Shown here in pieces: positions 57,566 to 64,000 of a stretch of DNA of 64,000 bases. Below the pieces are notes generated by a model, which was not told the origin of the DNA, did not search any database, and saw nothing but the letters and a program-made list of their open reading frames with translations. The translations under genes were made by a program, and so were the position numbers. Each line of letters begins with the position of its first letter. Position 1 is the first letter of the stretch. The DNA comes from an uncultured Burkholderiaceae bacterium. Lineage in GTDB: Bacteria > Pseudomonadota > Gammaproteobacteria > Burkholderiales > Burkholderiaceae_B. Location: the NCBI GenBank assembly GCA_934525625.1, contig CAKSZL010000004.1:186001-250000 (forward strand). Reading direction: 5' to 3'.

Positions 57566-58480
57566 ATGACTATCCCAAGTAATCGTTCCGGCAGCAGTAA
57601 GGGAGAAAAACTCGCACAGCGCATTTCTCATATCCTTGCTGTCCTGCACCAGGGAGATCGCATCAGCAAACACGATCTGGCCCGGCAGTTTGAGGTGGAC
57701 GTACGCACCATCGAGCGAGATCTGAATGAACGGCTGTACGGTATCGTTGAACGGAACCACGAGGGGCTATGGCAACTGACCCATAGCGCTCGCAGCTCGA
57801 TTCCTGCCAACCATTTGCACCGTTACGCACGTATGGCAGGAACGGAACACCTCTTTCCCGATGCCAGTCTTAAATACTTGCTGGAGCAGTTGGAAACGCC
57901 TGAGCCAGATCGTGCCGCTCTGGTGCAGGCAATCTCCTACGAGGATCTACGTCCGCATACAACGTTGTTTACCCAATTGCAGTCGGCAATTGAAAACCAG
58001 CAGGAATGTTGTTTTACCTATAAGGGAAAGGCACGTCGCGTCCAACCCTACCGCCTGATCCATCGCATAGGGGTGTGGTATCTGGCCGCCGTCGAAAACG
58101 GAAAGCTCAAGAACTTCAGCGCTTCGCTGATCCGCTTGCTGGAGCTCGACGAAACCAGCCGCTTCACTCCCGAACCTGCGCACCATGACTACATCAATGG
58201 CAAAGATGATGTCTGGTTTACCGCTGACACCACAGAGGTTCTGTTGCGTGTGACGGCCGAGGTTGCGCACTACTTCACCCGGCGTGACCTGCTACCTCAA
58301 CAGCAACATCGCTTTGATCCCGATGGCTCATTGCTGGTTACCACTCAAATCAGTCATGTAAACCAACTGCTTCCAGTGGTGCGTTACTGGTTGCCTAATG
58401 TGCGTATTTTGCAACCAACTAAATGGCATGAAGAGCTGCTGACTACTCTGAAGAGCGCAATAGCCCAATGGGAATCCTGA
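57566..58480 (+). CDS. WYL-domain transcriptional regulator
   Basis: 304 residues. An N-terminal DeoR-like winged helix (~15-70, KLAQRISHILAVLHQGDRIS, then FEVDVRTIERDLNERL) is followed by a WYL domain. The name-giving Trp171-Tyr172-Leu173 is intact in IGVWYLAAVENGK, and a C-terminal WCX-like region follows. WYL regulators typically sense nucleic acids or nucleotides and are often found controlling phage-defence loci. It is divergent from the XRE gene and heads the AT-rich EcsC-like/membrane gene pair, separated from it by 84 bp. Confidence 0.92.
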   Translation: MTIPSNRSGSSKGEKLAQRISHILAVLHQGDRISKHDLARQFEVDVRTIERDLNERLYGIVERNHEGLWQLTHSARSSIPANHLHRYARMAGTEHLFPDASLKYLLEQLETPEPDRAALVQAISYEDLRPHTTLFTQLQSAIENQQECCFTYKGKARRVQPYRLIHRIGVWYLAAVENGKLKNFSASLIRLLELDETSRFTPEPAHHDYINGKDDVWFTADTTEVLLRVTAEVAHYFTRRDLLPQQQHRFDPDGSLLVTTQISHVNQLLPVVRYWLPNVRILQPTKWHEELLTTLKSAIAQWES

Positions 58481-58564
58481 AAACAGTGAGCATTAACAGG
58501 AAAGCAACATTAACAGCCACTTGAGAGACAAAAATGCCGTCAAACGACAATTCACGAGGAAGCC

Positions 58565-59311
58565 ATGAGTAAAAAACAGCCTGAAAATATTGATAGCACT
58601 CTTAATCCTGAGTTCGACGATATCAACAACACAGATCAAGAAACCTCCCTACCCGACGAGGGGGCTGGACTGTTTCAAAAGAAAATTACGGAAAATCTGG
58701 AAGGAGCCTTCGATTACATTATTGAATCTCGCAAGGAGTACTTTGACAAGAATCCAGATAAAGTGCCCCAGCTAGATAATATTTCCAGAATCATTAGCTC
58801 ATGCACAAGAAACAACGCCGCAATTTCAGGTGGCGCCAGTCTAGTTCCAGGACCATGGGGTATGGCTGTAATAGTGCCTGAATTAACTGTGGTACTACGC
58901 AACCAGATTAGGATGATCTACGACATAGGCGTAGCCCATGGTAAGAAAGAACAAATCACGAAAGAGTTGCTCATGGGGATTTTCATAACTGCTCTAGGTA
59001 GTAGCGCTGGAAGCCTTTTAGTCATTCAAGGACAAAAAATCTTAGTTCGTAGAGCTTCTCTGAGAGTTATACAAAAAATAATTGCCATGTTAGGGGGAAG
59101 AATTACGCAACAAGCCCTTAAGTCCGCTGTTAGCAAATGGGTACCGCTTGGCGGCGCAGCAGCAATGGCGATTTGGACGGGCTACATGACCAAGAAGATT
59201 GGAGAGCAAGCGGATCGTCTGTTCAGGCTGGAGATTGAAGATGATCCGAACACGATAGATATCGAGCTTGCGGCAAATACAGACAAACAAAAAGATGACC
59301 GCACCGCATGA
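58565..59311 (+). CDS. EcsC-like membrane-associated protein of unknown function
   Basis: 248 residues, AT-rich gene with a GAGGA ribosome-binding site. After an acidic N-terminal ~35 residues, the core (~75-225) has hydrophobic segments typical of EcsC/DUF697-like proteins: ISGGASLVPGPWGMAVIVPE, LLMGIFITALGSSAGSLLVI and KWVPLGGAAAMAIWTGYMTK. The invariant-looking GPWG and Glu within the first segment resemble EcsC family members. The tail is acidic. The biochemical role is unknown. It is co-oriented with the WYL gene and the membrane-anchored coil gene and of similar base composition, suggesting they moved together. Confidence 0.55.
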   Translation: MSKKQPENIDSTLNPEFDDINNTDQETSLPDEGAGLFQKKITENLEGAFDYIIESRKEYFDKNPDKVPQLDNISRIISSCTRNNAAISGGASLVPGPWGMAVIVPELTVVLRNQIRMIYDIGVAHGKKEQITKELLMGIFITALGSSAGSLLVIQGQKILVRRASLRVIQKIIAMLGGRITQQALKSAVSKWVPLGGAAAMAIWTGYMTKKIGEQADRLFRLEIEDDPNTIDIELAANTDKQKDDRTA

Positions 59312-59382
59312 AATTGAAAAATATCAATTATTAATAACATAAAATCTTCACGAAATATGCTTTAACCGTTCTAAAAAATCAT

Positions 59383-59751
59383 ATGCAAAATTCTGATGAA
59401 GATCGTACCTGGCTGCGGCGGCAAGCAGATGCAGTTTCAGGTTGGGGAACAGCAAAAGAGACATCTAAAAATCTTAATGAAGCCGGAAAAAATTTGATTG
59501 ATCATGCTGAAAAATCCGCGAAGCATGTTGCTGACAGCTCTGTAGAAAAAATTGGTGAAGAAATCACCAAGCAGATCATATTTGCCAAAGAGAATTTAGA
59601 CGACTCAATTATCCAGCTAAGAAAAACGATAGAAGGCATCACTCCAAATATCAAACGAAATATTTTATTCCCTTTGGCTACTTTTGGGTTTATTTTTTTA
59701 TTTTTTATGGTAGGAATCCTAGGATTTTTGCTAGGTAAATATGGGTTATAA
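59383..59751 (+). CDS. Membrane-anchored helical protein of unknown function
   Basis: 122 residues. Residues ~1-90 are charged, predicted helical/amphipathic (SKNLNEAGKNLIDHAEKSAK, then a heptad-like QIIFAKENLDDSIIQLRKTI). Residues ~94-118 form one Phe-rich transmembrane helix (ILFPLATFGFIFLFFMVGIL) close to the C-terminus, so it is a tail-anchored-like protein. AT-rich, 71 bp after the EcsC-like gene, weak ribosome-binding site. No family is recognised. Its arrangement recalls small partner proteins of membrane toxins or defence effectors, but nothing here proves that. Confidence 0.6.
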   Translation: MQNSDEDRTWLRRQADAVSGWGTAKETSKNLNEAGKNLIDHAEKSAKHVADSSVEKIGEEITKQIIFAKENLDDSIIQLRKTIEGITPNIKRNILFPLATFGFIFLFFMVGILGFLLGKYGL

Positions 59752-59809
59752 GCATGTCTAAAATTAAAAAGCAAAAATCTGATAAGCCATAAACAATCTC
59801 TCGTCCAAC

Positions 59810-59824
59810 CGACACCTCCTGTCG
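59810..59824. promoter_or_regulatory. Operator-like palindrome, site 3 (before miniprotein gene)
   Basis: CGACACCTCCTGTCG matches site 1 at 14 of 15 positions, 49 bases upstream of the miniprotein start. Confidence 0.65.
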
Positions 59825-59873
59825 TACCCCTAGCTTACGATTTTCCTACACTTCACAAACTTAGGAAGCCTCC

Positions 59874-60005
59874 ATGCTGAAAAATATTCTTGCCGCGGTT
59901 GGACTATTCACCTTGCTGCACCAGGGTTATGAATTCTATTGTCATTACGGACATTTGAAGCGCGAAAAGGAGTATTGGCGTCGTCGCTGCCAAGAAGGAG
60001 AATAA
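59874..60005 (+). CDS. 43-residue membrane miniprotein, paralogue A
   Basis: ATG with AGGA upstream. The N-terminal hydrophobic stretch (LKNILAAVGLFTLLHQGYEF) is followed by a basic segment (GHLKREKEYWRRRCQEGE). It is clearly related to the product starting at 63845: shared K-N, A-VG, L-H-GY, Y, LKRE and RRR positions. Two related copies with conserved features and spacing argue that this is a real gene. Function unknown. Confidence 0.65.
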   Translation: MLKNILAAVGLFTLLHQGYEFYCHYGHLKREKEYWRRRCQEGE

Positions 60006-60008
60006 ACC

Positions 60009-60107
60009 GTGCAGCTTGAGCGTCGGCCTCATGCTCGCAAAAAACACTACTACATTATGTATATGTGTTCACTTCGCTATGCGAGGCACCTGACCGCAAG
60101 CAGTTAA
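60009..60107 (+). CDS. Possible 32-residue ORF after the miniprotein
   Basis: GTG start 3 bases after the miniprotein stop, with GGAG 8 bases upstream. The product is basic (QLERRPHARKKHYYIMYMCS...). There is no homologue to judge by; coupling to the miniprotein is the only support. Confidence 0.3.
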   Translation: MQLERRPHARKKHYYIMYMCSLRYARHLTASS

Positions 60108-60176
60108 AGCAAAGGGGGCCTTTAGGCTTGCCCAATCGCTGAATTCTAGATTTTTTCAGATACATATCACCTTGAT

Positions 60177-60204
60177 GAAGCAGGCAGAGATGCCTGCTTT
60201 TTTG
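60177..60204 (+). terminator. T-tailed hairpin before the zinc-ribbon gene
   Basis: AGCAGGCA/TGCCTGCT 8-bp stem, GAGA loop and T6 tail, ending 30 bases before the next ATG. Confidence 0.8.
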
Positions 60205-60233
60205 CTGTCTTTTCCGCACATCAAGGAGCATAT

Positions 60234-60623
60234 ATGTTTGCCCCCCCTGACTCTATGCTTTTTCCTGGCATGGAGCATGACGCCGAATCACCAGACCAAG
60301 CCCTCTCTTGCCCACAGTGCGGCTCCCCAAACATCCAAAACAAAAACTACGGCAAACGCATAGGCGGAGCAGTCGGCACCTGCGCAGGTGCCATGCACGC
60401 ACTATCAGGCACGACGCAAGGTGCATACCTTGGCGCTGCTGCCGCTATTTATGTTTCGGAATCTGAAAATCCGCTCAACTGCATCACCTCTGCCGTGCTT
60501 GGCGCATTGGTCGGTGGCGCAGTGGGCTGCGCAACTGGCGCGGCACTAGGCAAGCTCATTGACCAAACCCTTCTGAATAACCACTGCTGTCTGCGCTGTG
60601 GCTTCTGCTTTCAATCCCCGTAA
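60234..60623 (+). CDS. Glycine-zipper membrane protein with split zinc ribbon
   Basis: 129 residues, strong AAGGAG ribosome-binding site. Cys26/Cys29 (CPQCGSPNIQ) near the N-terminus and Cys119/Cys122/Cys125 (CLRCGFC) near the C-terminus could together bind zinc. Between them are two Gly/Ala-rich hydrophobic hairpin segments (IGGAVGTCAGAMHALSG; AVLGALVGGAVGCATGAALG) like glycine-zipper domains. No named family is recognised. It is immediately upstream of the DUF932 gene (26 bp) and probably co-transcribed. Confidence 0.7.
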   Translation: MFAPPDSMLFPGMEHDAESPDQALSCPQCGSPNIQNKNYGKRIGGAVGTCAGAMHALSGTTQGAYLGAAAAIYVSESENPLNCITSAVLGALVGGAVGCATGAALGKLIDQTLLNNHCCLRCGFCFQSP

Positions 60624-60649
60624 CTGCCTTTCTCTAAGGAGTATTCATC

Positions 60650-61609
60650 ATGGCACATCACATTGAGCAAATGGCCTATGTCGGCCAAGAACCCTGGCAT
60701 GGCCTGGGCAATAAACTATCAGCTAACCAGCCCATCGAGGTCTGGCAAAAGCAAGCTGGTATGGACTGGCACATCAAAGCCTCATCCGTGCAGTTCATGG
60801 ATACAGTGGATGACACGCAAAGCCGCCTCATTACTTTCCCCCAAAGCAAGGTCTTGTATCGCTCCGATACCCGAGCTCCCTTATCTGTCGTCAGCCAGCG
60901 TTATCAGGTCGTGCAGCCTCGTGAAATCCTTGAGTTCTACCGCGACCTGACGGAAGTCTCCGGCTTTCGGCTGGAAACTGCCGGTGTGCTCAAAGGCGGT
61001 AAGAAGGTCTGGGCGCTGGCGCGCACCGGACATTCGGCAACGCTGCAAGGCAATGATGTCACCAACGCCTATGTTCTGCTGGCGACTGCCTGCGACGGTA
61101 CGCTATCCACGACAGCGCAATTCACCGCTGTCCGTGTCGTGTGCAACAACACCCTGGCGGTAGCCATTGATGACAGCAAGGGAGCGGTGAAGGTGCCGCA
61201 CAGCACGACCTTCGATGCAAATGCCGTCAAACGACAACTCGGCATATCGGTATCCAGTTGGGACACGTTCATGCACCGGATGAAGATGTTGAGTGAACGC
61301 AAGGTCAAACACTTAGAGGCGGAGGCATTCTATCGGCAGCTCTTTACCGACTGCCGCCAAGACGCCTCCGGCAAGCCGAATGAGTGGGCAATGTCGAAGG
61401 CTCTGGATCTTTATAACGGTCGGGGCCGTGGCGCGGAGCTAGGATCATCGAGTGGTACGGCCCTCGGCCTGCTCAACTCCGTCACCGAGTTTGTCGATCA
61501 TGAGCAACGAGCCCGGAACACAGACTATCGGCTGGATTCAGCCTGGTTTGGGCTAGGCGCGGGACTCAAGCAAAAAGCACTAAATCGAGCCCTGTTGATG
61601 CTGGCCTAA
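60650..61609 (+). CDS. DUF932 (phage/plasmid-like) protein
   Basis: 319 residues with the DUF932 pattern: MAHHIEQMAYVGQEPWHGLG at the start, then VLYRSDTRAPLSVVSQRYQV and the central AQFTAVRVVCNNTLAVAID. The family is found on phages, plasmids and ICEs next to recombination genes; its activity is not known. A GGAG ribosome-binding site precedes the ATG. The following T-tailed hairpin separates it from the YqaJ gene. Confidence 0.9.
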   Translation: MAHHIEQMAYVGQEPWHGLGNKLSANQPIEVWQKQAGMDWHIKASSVQFMDTVDDTQSRLITFPQSKVLYRSDTRAPLSVVSQRYQVVQPREILEFYRDLTEVSGFRLETAGVLKGGKKVWALARTGHSATLQGNDVTNAYVLLATACDGTLSTTAQFTAVRVVCNNTLAVAIDDSKGAVKVPHSTTFDANAVKRQLGISVSSWDTFMHRMKMLSERKVKHLEAEAFYRQLFTDCRQDASGKPNEWAMSKALDLYNGRGRGAELGSSSGTALGLLNSVTEFVDHEQRARNTDYRLDSAWFGLGAGLKQKALNRALLMLA

Positions 61610-61639
61610 GCGGCATCTCCCCTTTCTCTCACTACAACG

Positions 61640-61682
61640 GCATAAGGCCCGGCGACTTAATTGCGCCGGGCCTTATGCTTTT
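61640..61682 (+). terminator. Intrinsic terminator between DUF932 and yqaJ-type genes
   Basis: Perfect 15-bp stem GCATAAGGCCCGGCG/CGCCGGGCCTTATGC, 9-base loop and TTTT tail, ending 14 bases before the next ATG. Confidence 0.88.
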
Positions 61683-61695
61683 ATGGAGCTAGATC

Positions 61696-62697
61696 ATGAA
61701 TACTGTCGCCCGCACATCGGCGCAATCGCATCGGCCTGCGCTGCGTCTGGTCAAAACTAATACCATCTCACGTGATGAGTGGCTAACGGTTCGTAAACAC
61801 GGCATCGGTAGCTCTGATGCCGCTGCCGCCGTAGGCTTGAACCCCTACAAGAGTCAATTGGAACTATGGATGGAGAAGACCGGCAGGGATGCCGGTCTGC
61901 CCAAACCCGACCCACACGACACAACCGCCCCCGTGTACTGGGGAACGCTTCTTGAACCTATCGTAGCGGCTTCCTATACGCAGCAGACCGGCAGACGAGT
62001 CCGCAAGGTCAACGCTGTACTTCAACACCCGGACAAGCCCTGGATGCTTGCCAATATCGATCGCGAAGTCATGGGTGCAAGCGATGTGCAAATCCTGGAA
62101 TGTAAGACCGCTGGCGAGTTCGGTGCCCGGCTATGGCGAGACGGCGTACCGGAATACATCGAACTGCAAGTGCAACATCAACTGGCAGTGACCGGCAAGC
62201 AGGCTGCCGATGTAGCGGTACTGCTATGCGGCCAGCAATTGCAAGTCCATCGGATTCAGCGCGATGACGTGCTGATTGCCAAGCTAATAAAGCTGCAAGA
62301 GCGCTTCTGGCATTACGTGGTGACTGATACGCCGCCTCCGGCAGACGGCTCCCAGTCCGCCGCAACCGCTTTACAGTATCTGTACCTGCGAGACAACAGC
62401 GCAGAGCGCCTGGATTTCAGCCAGGACAGCCAGATGTCGGCTCTTTTCGCTGATCTGATAGAGGCACGGCTTCAAGTCGATAAGTACAAGAACCTGGAAG
62501 AGCAGTTTAAGCAGAAAATTCAGCAGGCCATGGGTTCGGCCAGCCAAGCTACCTTTGAAACCGGGTCTGTCAGTTGGAAGCGTAGCAAGGACAGCCGCTC
62601 ATTGGACACGGAACGGCTGTTGGCTGAGCACCCGGAATTATCAGCTCAGTACAGCCTCTCCTGCCCTGGCCGTCGTCGATTCCGGGTTCTGGCCTAA
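61696..62697 (+). CDS. YqaJ-type viral recombinase / exonuclease (PD-(D/E)XK)
   Basis: 333 residues. The lambda-exonuclease-like nuclease fold is shown by GIGSSDAAAAVGLNPYKSQL (37-54), Glu87 in WGTLLEPIV, Asp122 in ANIDREV and the ECK triad Glu135-Cys-Lys137 in ILECKTAG. These supply the metal-binding residues for 5'-3' degradation of double-stranded ends that feeds single-strand annealing. A typical RecT/Bet partner is not seen in this window. The C-terminal ~60 residues are helical. Good GGAG ribosome-binding site. Confidence 0.92.
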   Translation: MNTVARTSAQSHRPALRLVKTNTISRDEWLTVRKHGIGSSDAAAAVGLNPYKSQLELWMEKTGRDAGLPKPDPHDTTAPVYWGTLLEPIVAASYTQQTGRRVRKVNAVLQHPDKPWMLANIDREVMGASDVQILECKTAGEFGARLWRDGVPEYIELQVQHQLAVTGKQAADVAVLLCGQQLQVHRIQRDDVLIAKLIKLQERFWHYVVTDTPPPADGSQSAATALQYLYLRDNSAERLDFSQDSQMSALFADLIEARLQVDKYKNLEEQFKQKIQQAMGSASQATFETGSVSWKRSKDSRSLDTERLLAEHPELSAQYSLSCPGRRRFRVLA

Positions 62698-62857
62698 CCC
62701 CATCGGGCCACAACAAACAAATCCTCAAAACCCAGACACGCAAGCCAAGCAATGCATCTGCGGCATAGATCCATGAAAGCCATCTGACCATCGCACAATC
62801 ACCACAAGACGCATAACCCGCAGTTGCCGCTTCCCCCCTCTACCCACCTTTTTTTGT

Positions 62858-62887
62858 GCCCGCTGCTTCGCCAGTGGGCTTTCTTTT
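62858..62887 (+). terminator. T-tailed hairpin before the Cys-cluster gene
   Basis: GCCCGCTG/CAGTGGGC stem (one G-T pair) with a TTTCTTTT tail, ending ~11 bases before the ATG and touching its ribosome-binding site. Confidence 0.6.
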
Positions 62888-62897
62888 GGAGATCACC

Positions 62898-63791
62898 ATG
62901 ATTAAAGGCTTGTCCATCACGCCACCGGTATTGGGGCGTATTTCCATTGGTCGCATTGTCGAACGCAATGGCAAGCGACTACCCGAAAAAGACGATCAGT
63001 TCACGATCACCAGCCAAGTGCAAACCAGGGAAGGATGGGTTCCCCACCCGCTGGACGAAGCGCTGCGCAAGGAAAGCCCCAACGGAAAACTGCGATCCAT
63101 TCCCGTGACGATGCTTTTCGACGACCCCGACCTGAACCTTCGAGCTGAATACTCGCTGTTTGACCGCAGCACAGGCCGTCCAGTATGCGTCGGTAACGGA
63201 GAAACTTGCCGGCGCGTAAACACGAATGGCGTGCAAACCTTGCCGTGCCCCGCCCCCGACGGCTGTGAAATGGCGAAAGGCGGTGCTTGCAAGCCCTACG
63301 GGCGTCTAAACGTGAAACTCAGAGATGACGATGAGCTGGGCACCTTCATCTTTCGTACCACGGGCTACAACAGCATCCGCACACTGGCCGCACGCCTGCA
63401 CTACTTCAAGGCTATCTCTGGCGATCTGTTGGCCTGCCTGCCTCTTGAGTTGCGCTTACGAGGCAAAAGCACCACTCTGTCGCGTGGCACGGCCATCTAC
63501 TATGCCGACCTGACAATACGGGAAGGAATGACGCTAGACGAAGCACTGGCCCAAGCACAACAAACCCACGCCCGACGCGAAGCTCTCGCTTACAACCAGC
63601 AAACGCTGGATGCCGTTGCTCGTGCTGGGTTTGGCAATGGGGCGTTTGAAGACGAGCCGGATGAAGCGCTGGACATAGTCGATGAGTTCTTCCCTGGCCG
63701 CTCGGTTGACGTGCCCCGGTCTACAGAAAAACCATCGTTGCGCTCGAAGTTGAACGAAATGGCGGTACAAGCGGATGCCGCCTCGGCTTGA
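62898..63791 (+). CDS. Cys-cluster protein resembling Gp3-like recombination directionality factors
   Basis: ATG 62898 (GGAG upstream) gives 297 residues. The centre has five cysteines (97, 104, 117, 123, 131) in VCVGNGETC...LPCPAPDGCEMAKGGACKP, followed by GRLNVKLRDDDELGTFIFRT and LLACLPLELRLRGKSTTLSR. This layout resembles Gp3-like phage directionality factors and proteins labelled hydrolase or metal-binding on ICEs. The C-terminal ~50 residues are variable. The tyrosine integrase here is not the usual partner of Gp3 factors, so the role may instead be in recombination or replication. Confidence 0.6.
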   Translation: MIKGLSITPPVLGRISIGRIVERNGKRLPEKDDQFTITSQVQTREGWVPHPLDEALRKESPNGKLRSIPVTMLFDDPDLNLRAEYSLFDRSTGRPVCVGNGETCRRVNTNGVQTLPCPAPDGCEMAKGGACKPYGRLNVKLRDDDELGTFIFRTTGYNSIRTLAARLHYFKAISGDLLACLPLELRLRGKSTTLSRGTAIYYADLTIREGMTLDEALAQAQQTHARREALAYNQQTLDAVARAGFGNGAFEDEPDEALDIVDEFFPGRSVDVPRSTEKPSLRSKLNEMAVQADAASA

Positions 63792-63844
63792 TACCTCTTT
63801 TACCTACATCACTCCAGATTTCCCAATGACATAGGAGGAAGATT

Positions 63845-64000
63845 TTGATTAAGAACTTGTTTGCGGTCGTGGGCTTTGCCGTACTCGTCCACTACGGCTA
63901 TCGGCATTACGTCAGCTATCAGCGGCTCAAGCGGGAGAATGGATGCTTGCGTCGTCGCTGGAAAGAAAGCACCGAGGAGAGAAGCCATAGGAACCACATA
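63845..64000 (+). CDS. Membrane miniprotein, paralogue B (open at window end)
   Basis: TTG start with a perfect AGGAGG 6 bases upstream; 52 codons to the window edge without a stop. The N-terminus (IKNLFAVVGFAVLVHYGYRH, hydrophobic) and the basic LKRE...RRRW segment align with the miniprotein at 59874. It runs a few residues longer with a hydrophilic tail (KESTEERSHRNHI). Confidence 0.65.
   Translation, partial: MIKNLFAVVGFAVLVHYGYRHYVSYQRLKRENGCLRRRWKESTEERSHRNHI

Larger units (their letters stand above)
55600..64000 (+). mobile_element. Left part of an integrative (probably conjugative) element in tRNA-Leu(UAA)
   Basis: The region begins with a tRNA-adjacent P4-type integrase and carries repressor-like and WYL regulators, AT-rich cargo genes, and a DUF932/YqaJ/Cys-cluster recombination module common on ICEs and plasmids. 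Base composition departs from the housekeeping chromosome (AT-rich at ~58550-59850). The exact left junction is not defined because the right end, and hence the duplicated att core, is outside the window. No conjugation genes are visible yet, so ICE status is inferred. Confidence 0.75.

Noticed and set aside
55600..64000. Right att site of the element within the window
   Set aside because: I saw no second copy of the tRNA-Leu 3' end before base 64000.

Overview
The window looks like the chromosome of a high-GC betaproteobacterium of the family Alcaligenaceae, close to Bordetella/Achromobacter. Supporting signs are a 13-stranded-type trimeric porin directly upstream of a complete 14-gene nuo operon, a pha locus in the order phaC-phbB-phaR, a Tex protein, a RluB with long Lys/Ala-rich tails, an odhA-odhB-lpdA-zapE block, and the rimP-nusA-infB order. 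No species can be named from the sequence alone.

Layout. 1-3446 (minus): rimP-nusA-infB translation/transcription operon, with infB cut by the window edge. 3685-6123 (minus): scpB-rluB. 6215-6291 (plus): initiator tRNA. 6691-8378 (plus): FMN reductase and a COG3146-type acyltransferase-like protein. 8416-13461 (minus): rluD-pgeF-phaC-phbB-phaR. 13514-14359 (plus): bamD, converging on a DinG/YoaA helicase. 16456-18849 (plus): tex. 18850-19424: two very long perfect inverted repeats. 19425-27900 (minus): odhA-odhB-lpdA, zapE, trpS. 28444-32121 (plus): maeB and a membrane diguanylate cyclase. 32137-47329 (minus): nuoA to nuoN plus a DUF2818 gene, the NADH dehydrogenase of the respiratory chain fed by the 2-oxoglutarate dehydrogenase encoded just before it. 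47597-48718 (minus): porin.

49208-54904 (minus) is an accessory surface-adhesin region. It holds a regulator with a degenerate receiver domain, a long AT-rich leader, and a gene in which the first ~345 residues of a BapA/LapA-type giant adhesin are fused in frame to the last ~527 residues of its own type I secretion ABC exporter. A complete HlyD-type adaptor and a small BamE-like periplasmic protein follow. The rest of the adhesin, the N-terminal third of the exporter and any TolC-type pore are missing here. This reads as the scar of a large deletion (or an assembly collapse).

55401-55618 holds tRNA-Ser(UGA) and tRNA-Leu(UAA). From the 3' end of tRNA-Leu to the end of the window lies the left part of an integrative element: P4-type integrase, a small XRE repressor, a divergent WYL-domain regulator, an AT-rich EcsC-like/membrane-anchor gene pair, and a replication/recombination module (zinc-ribbon glycine-zipper protein, DUF932, YqaJ-type nuclease, Cys-cluster protein resembling recombination directionality factors) bracketed by two paralogous ~45-residue membrane miniproteins. 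A 15-bp palindrome CGACA-N5-TGTCG occurs at the XRE promoter and before the first miniprotein, with a degenerate copy at the WYL promoter, suggesting a small regulon of the element. The right end of the element lies outside the window.
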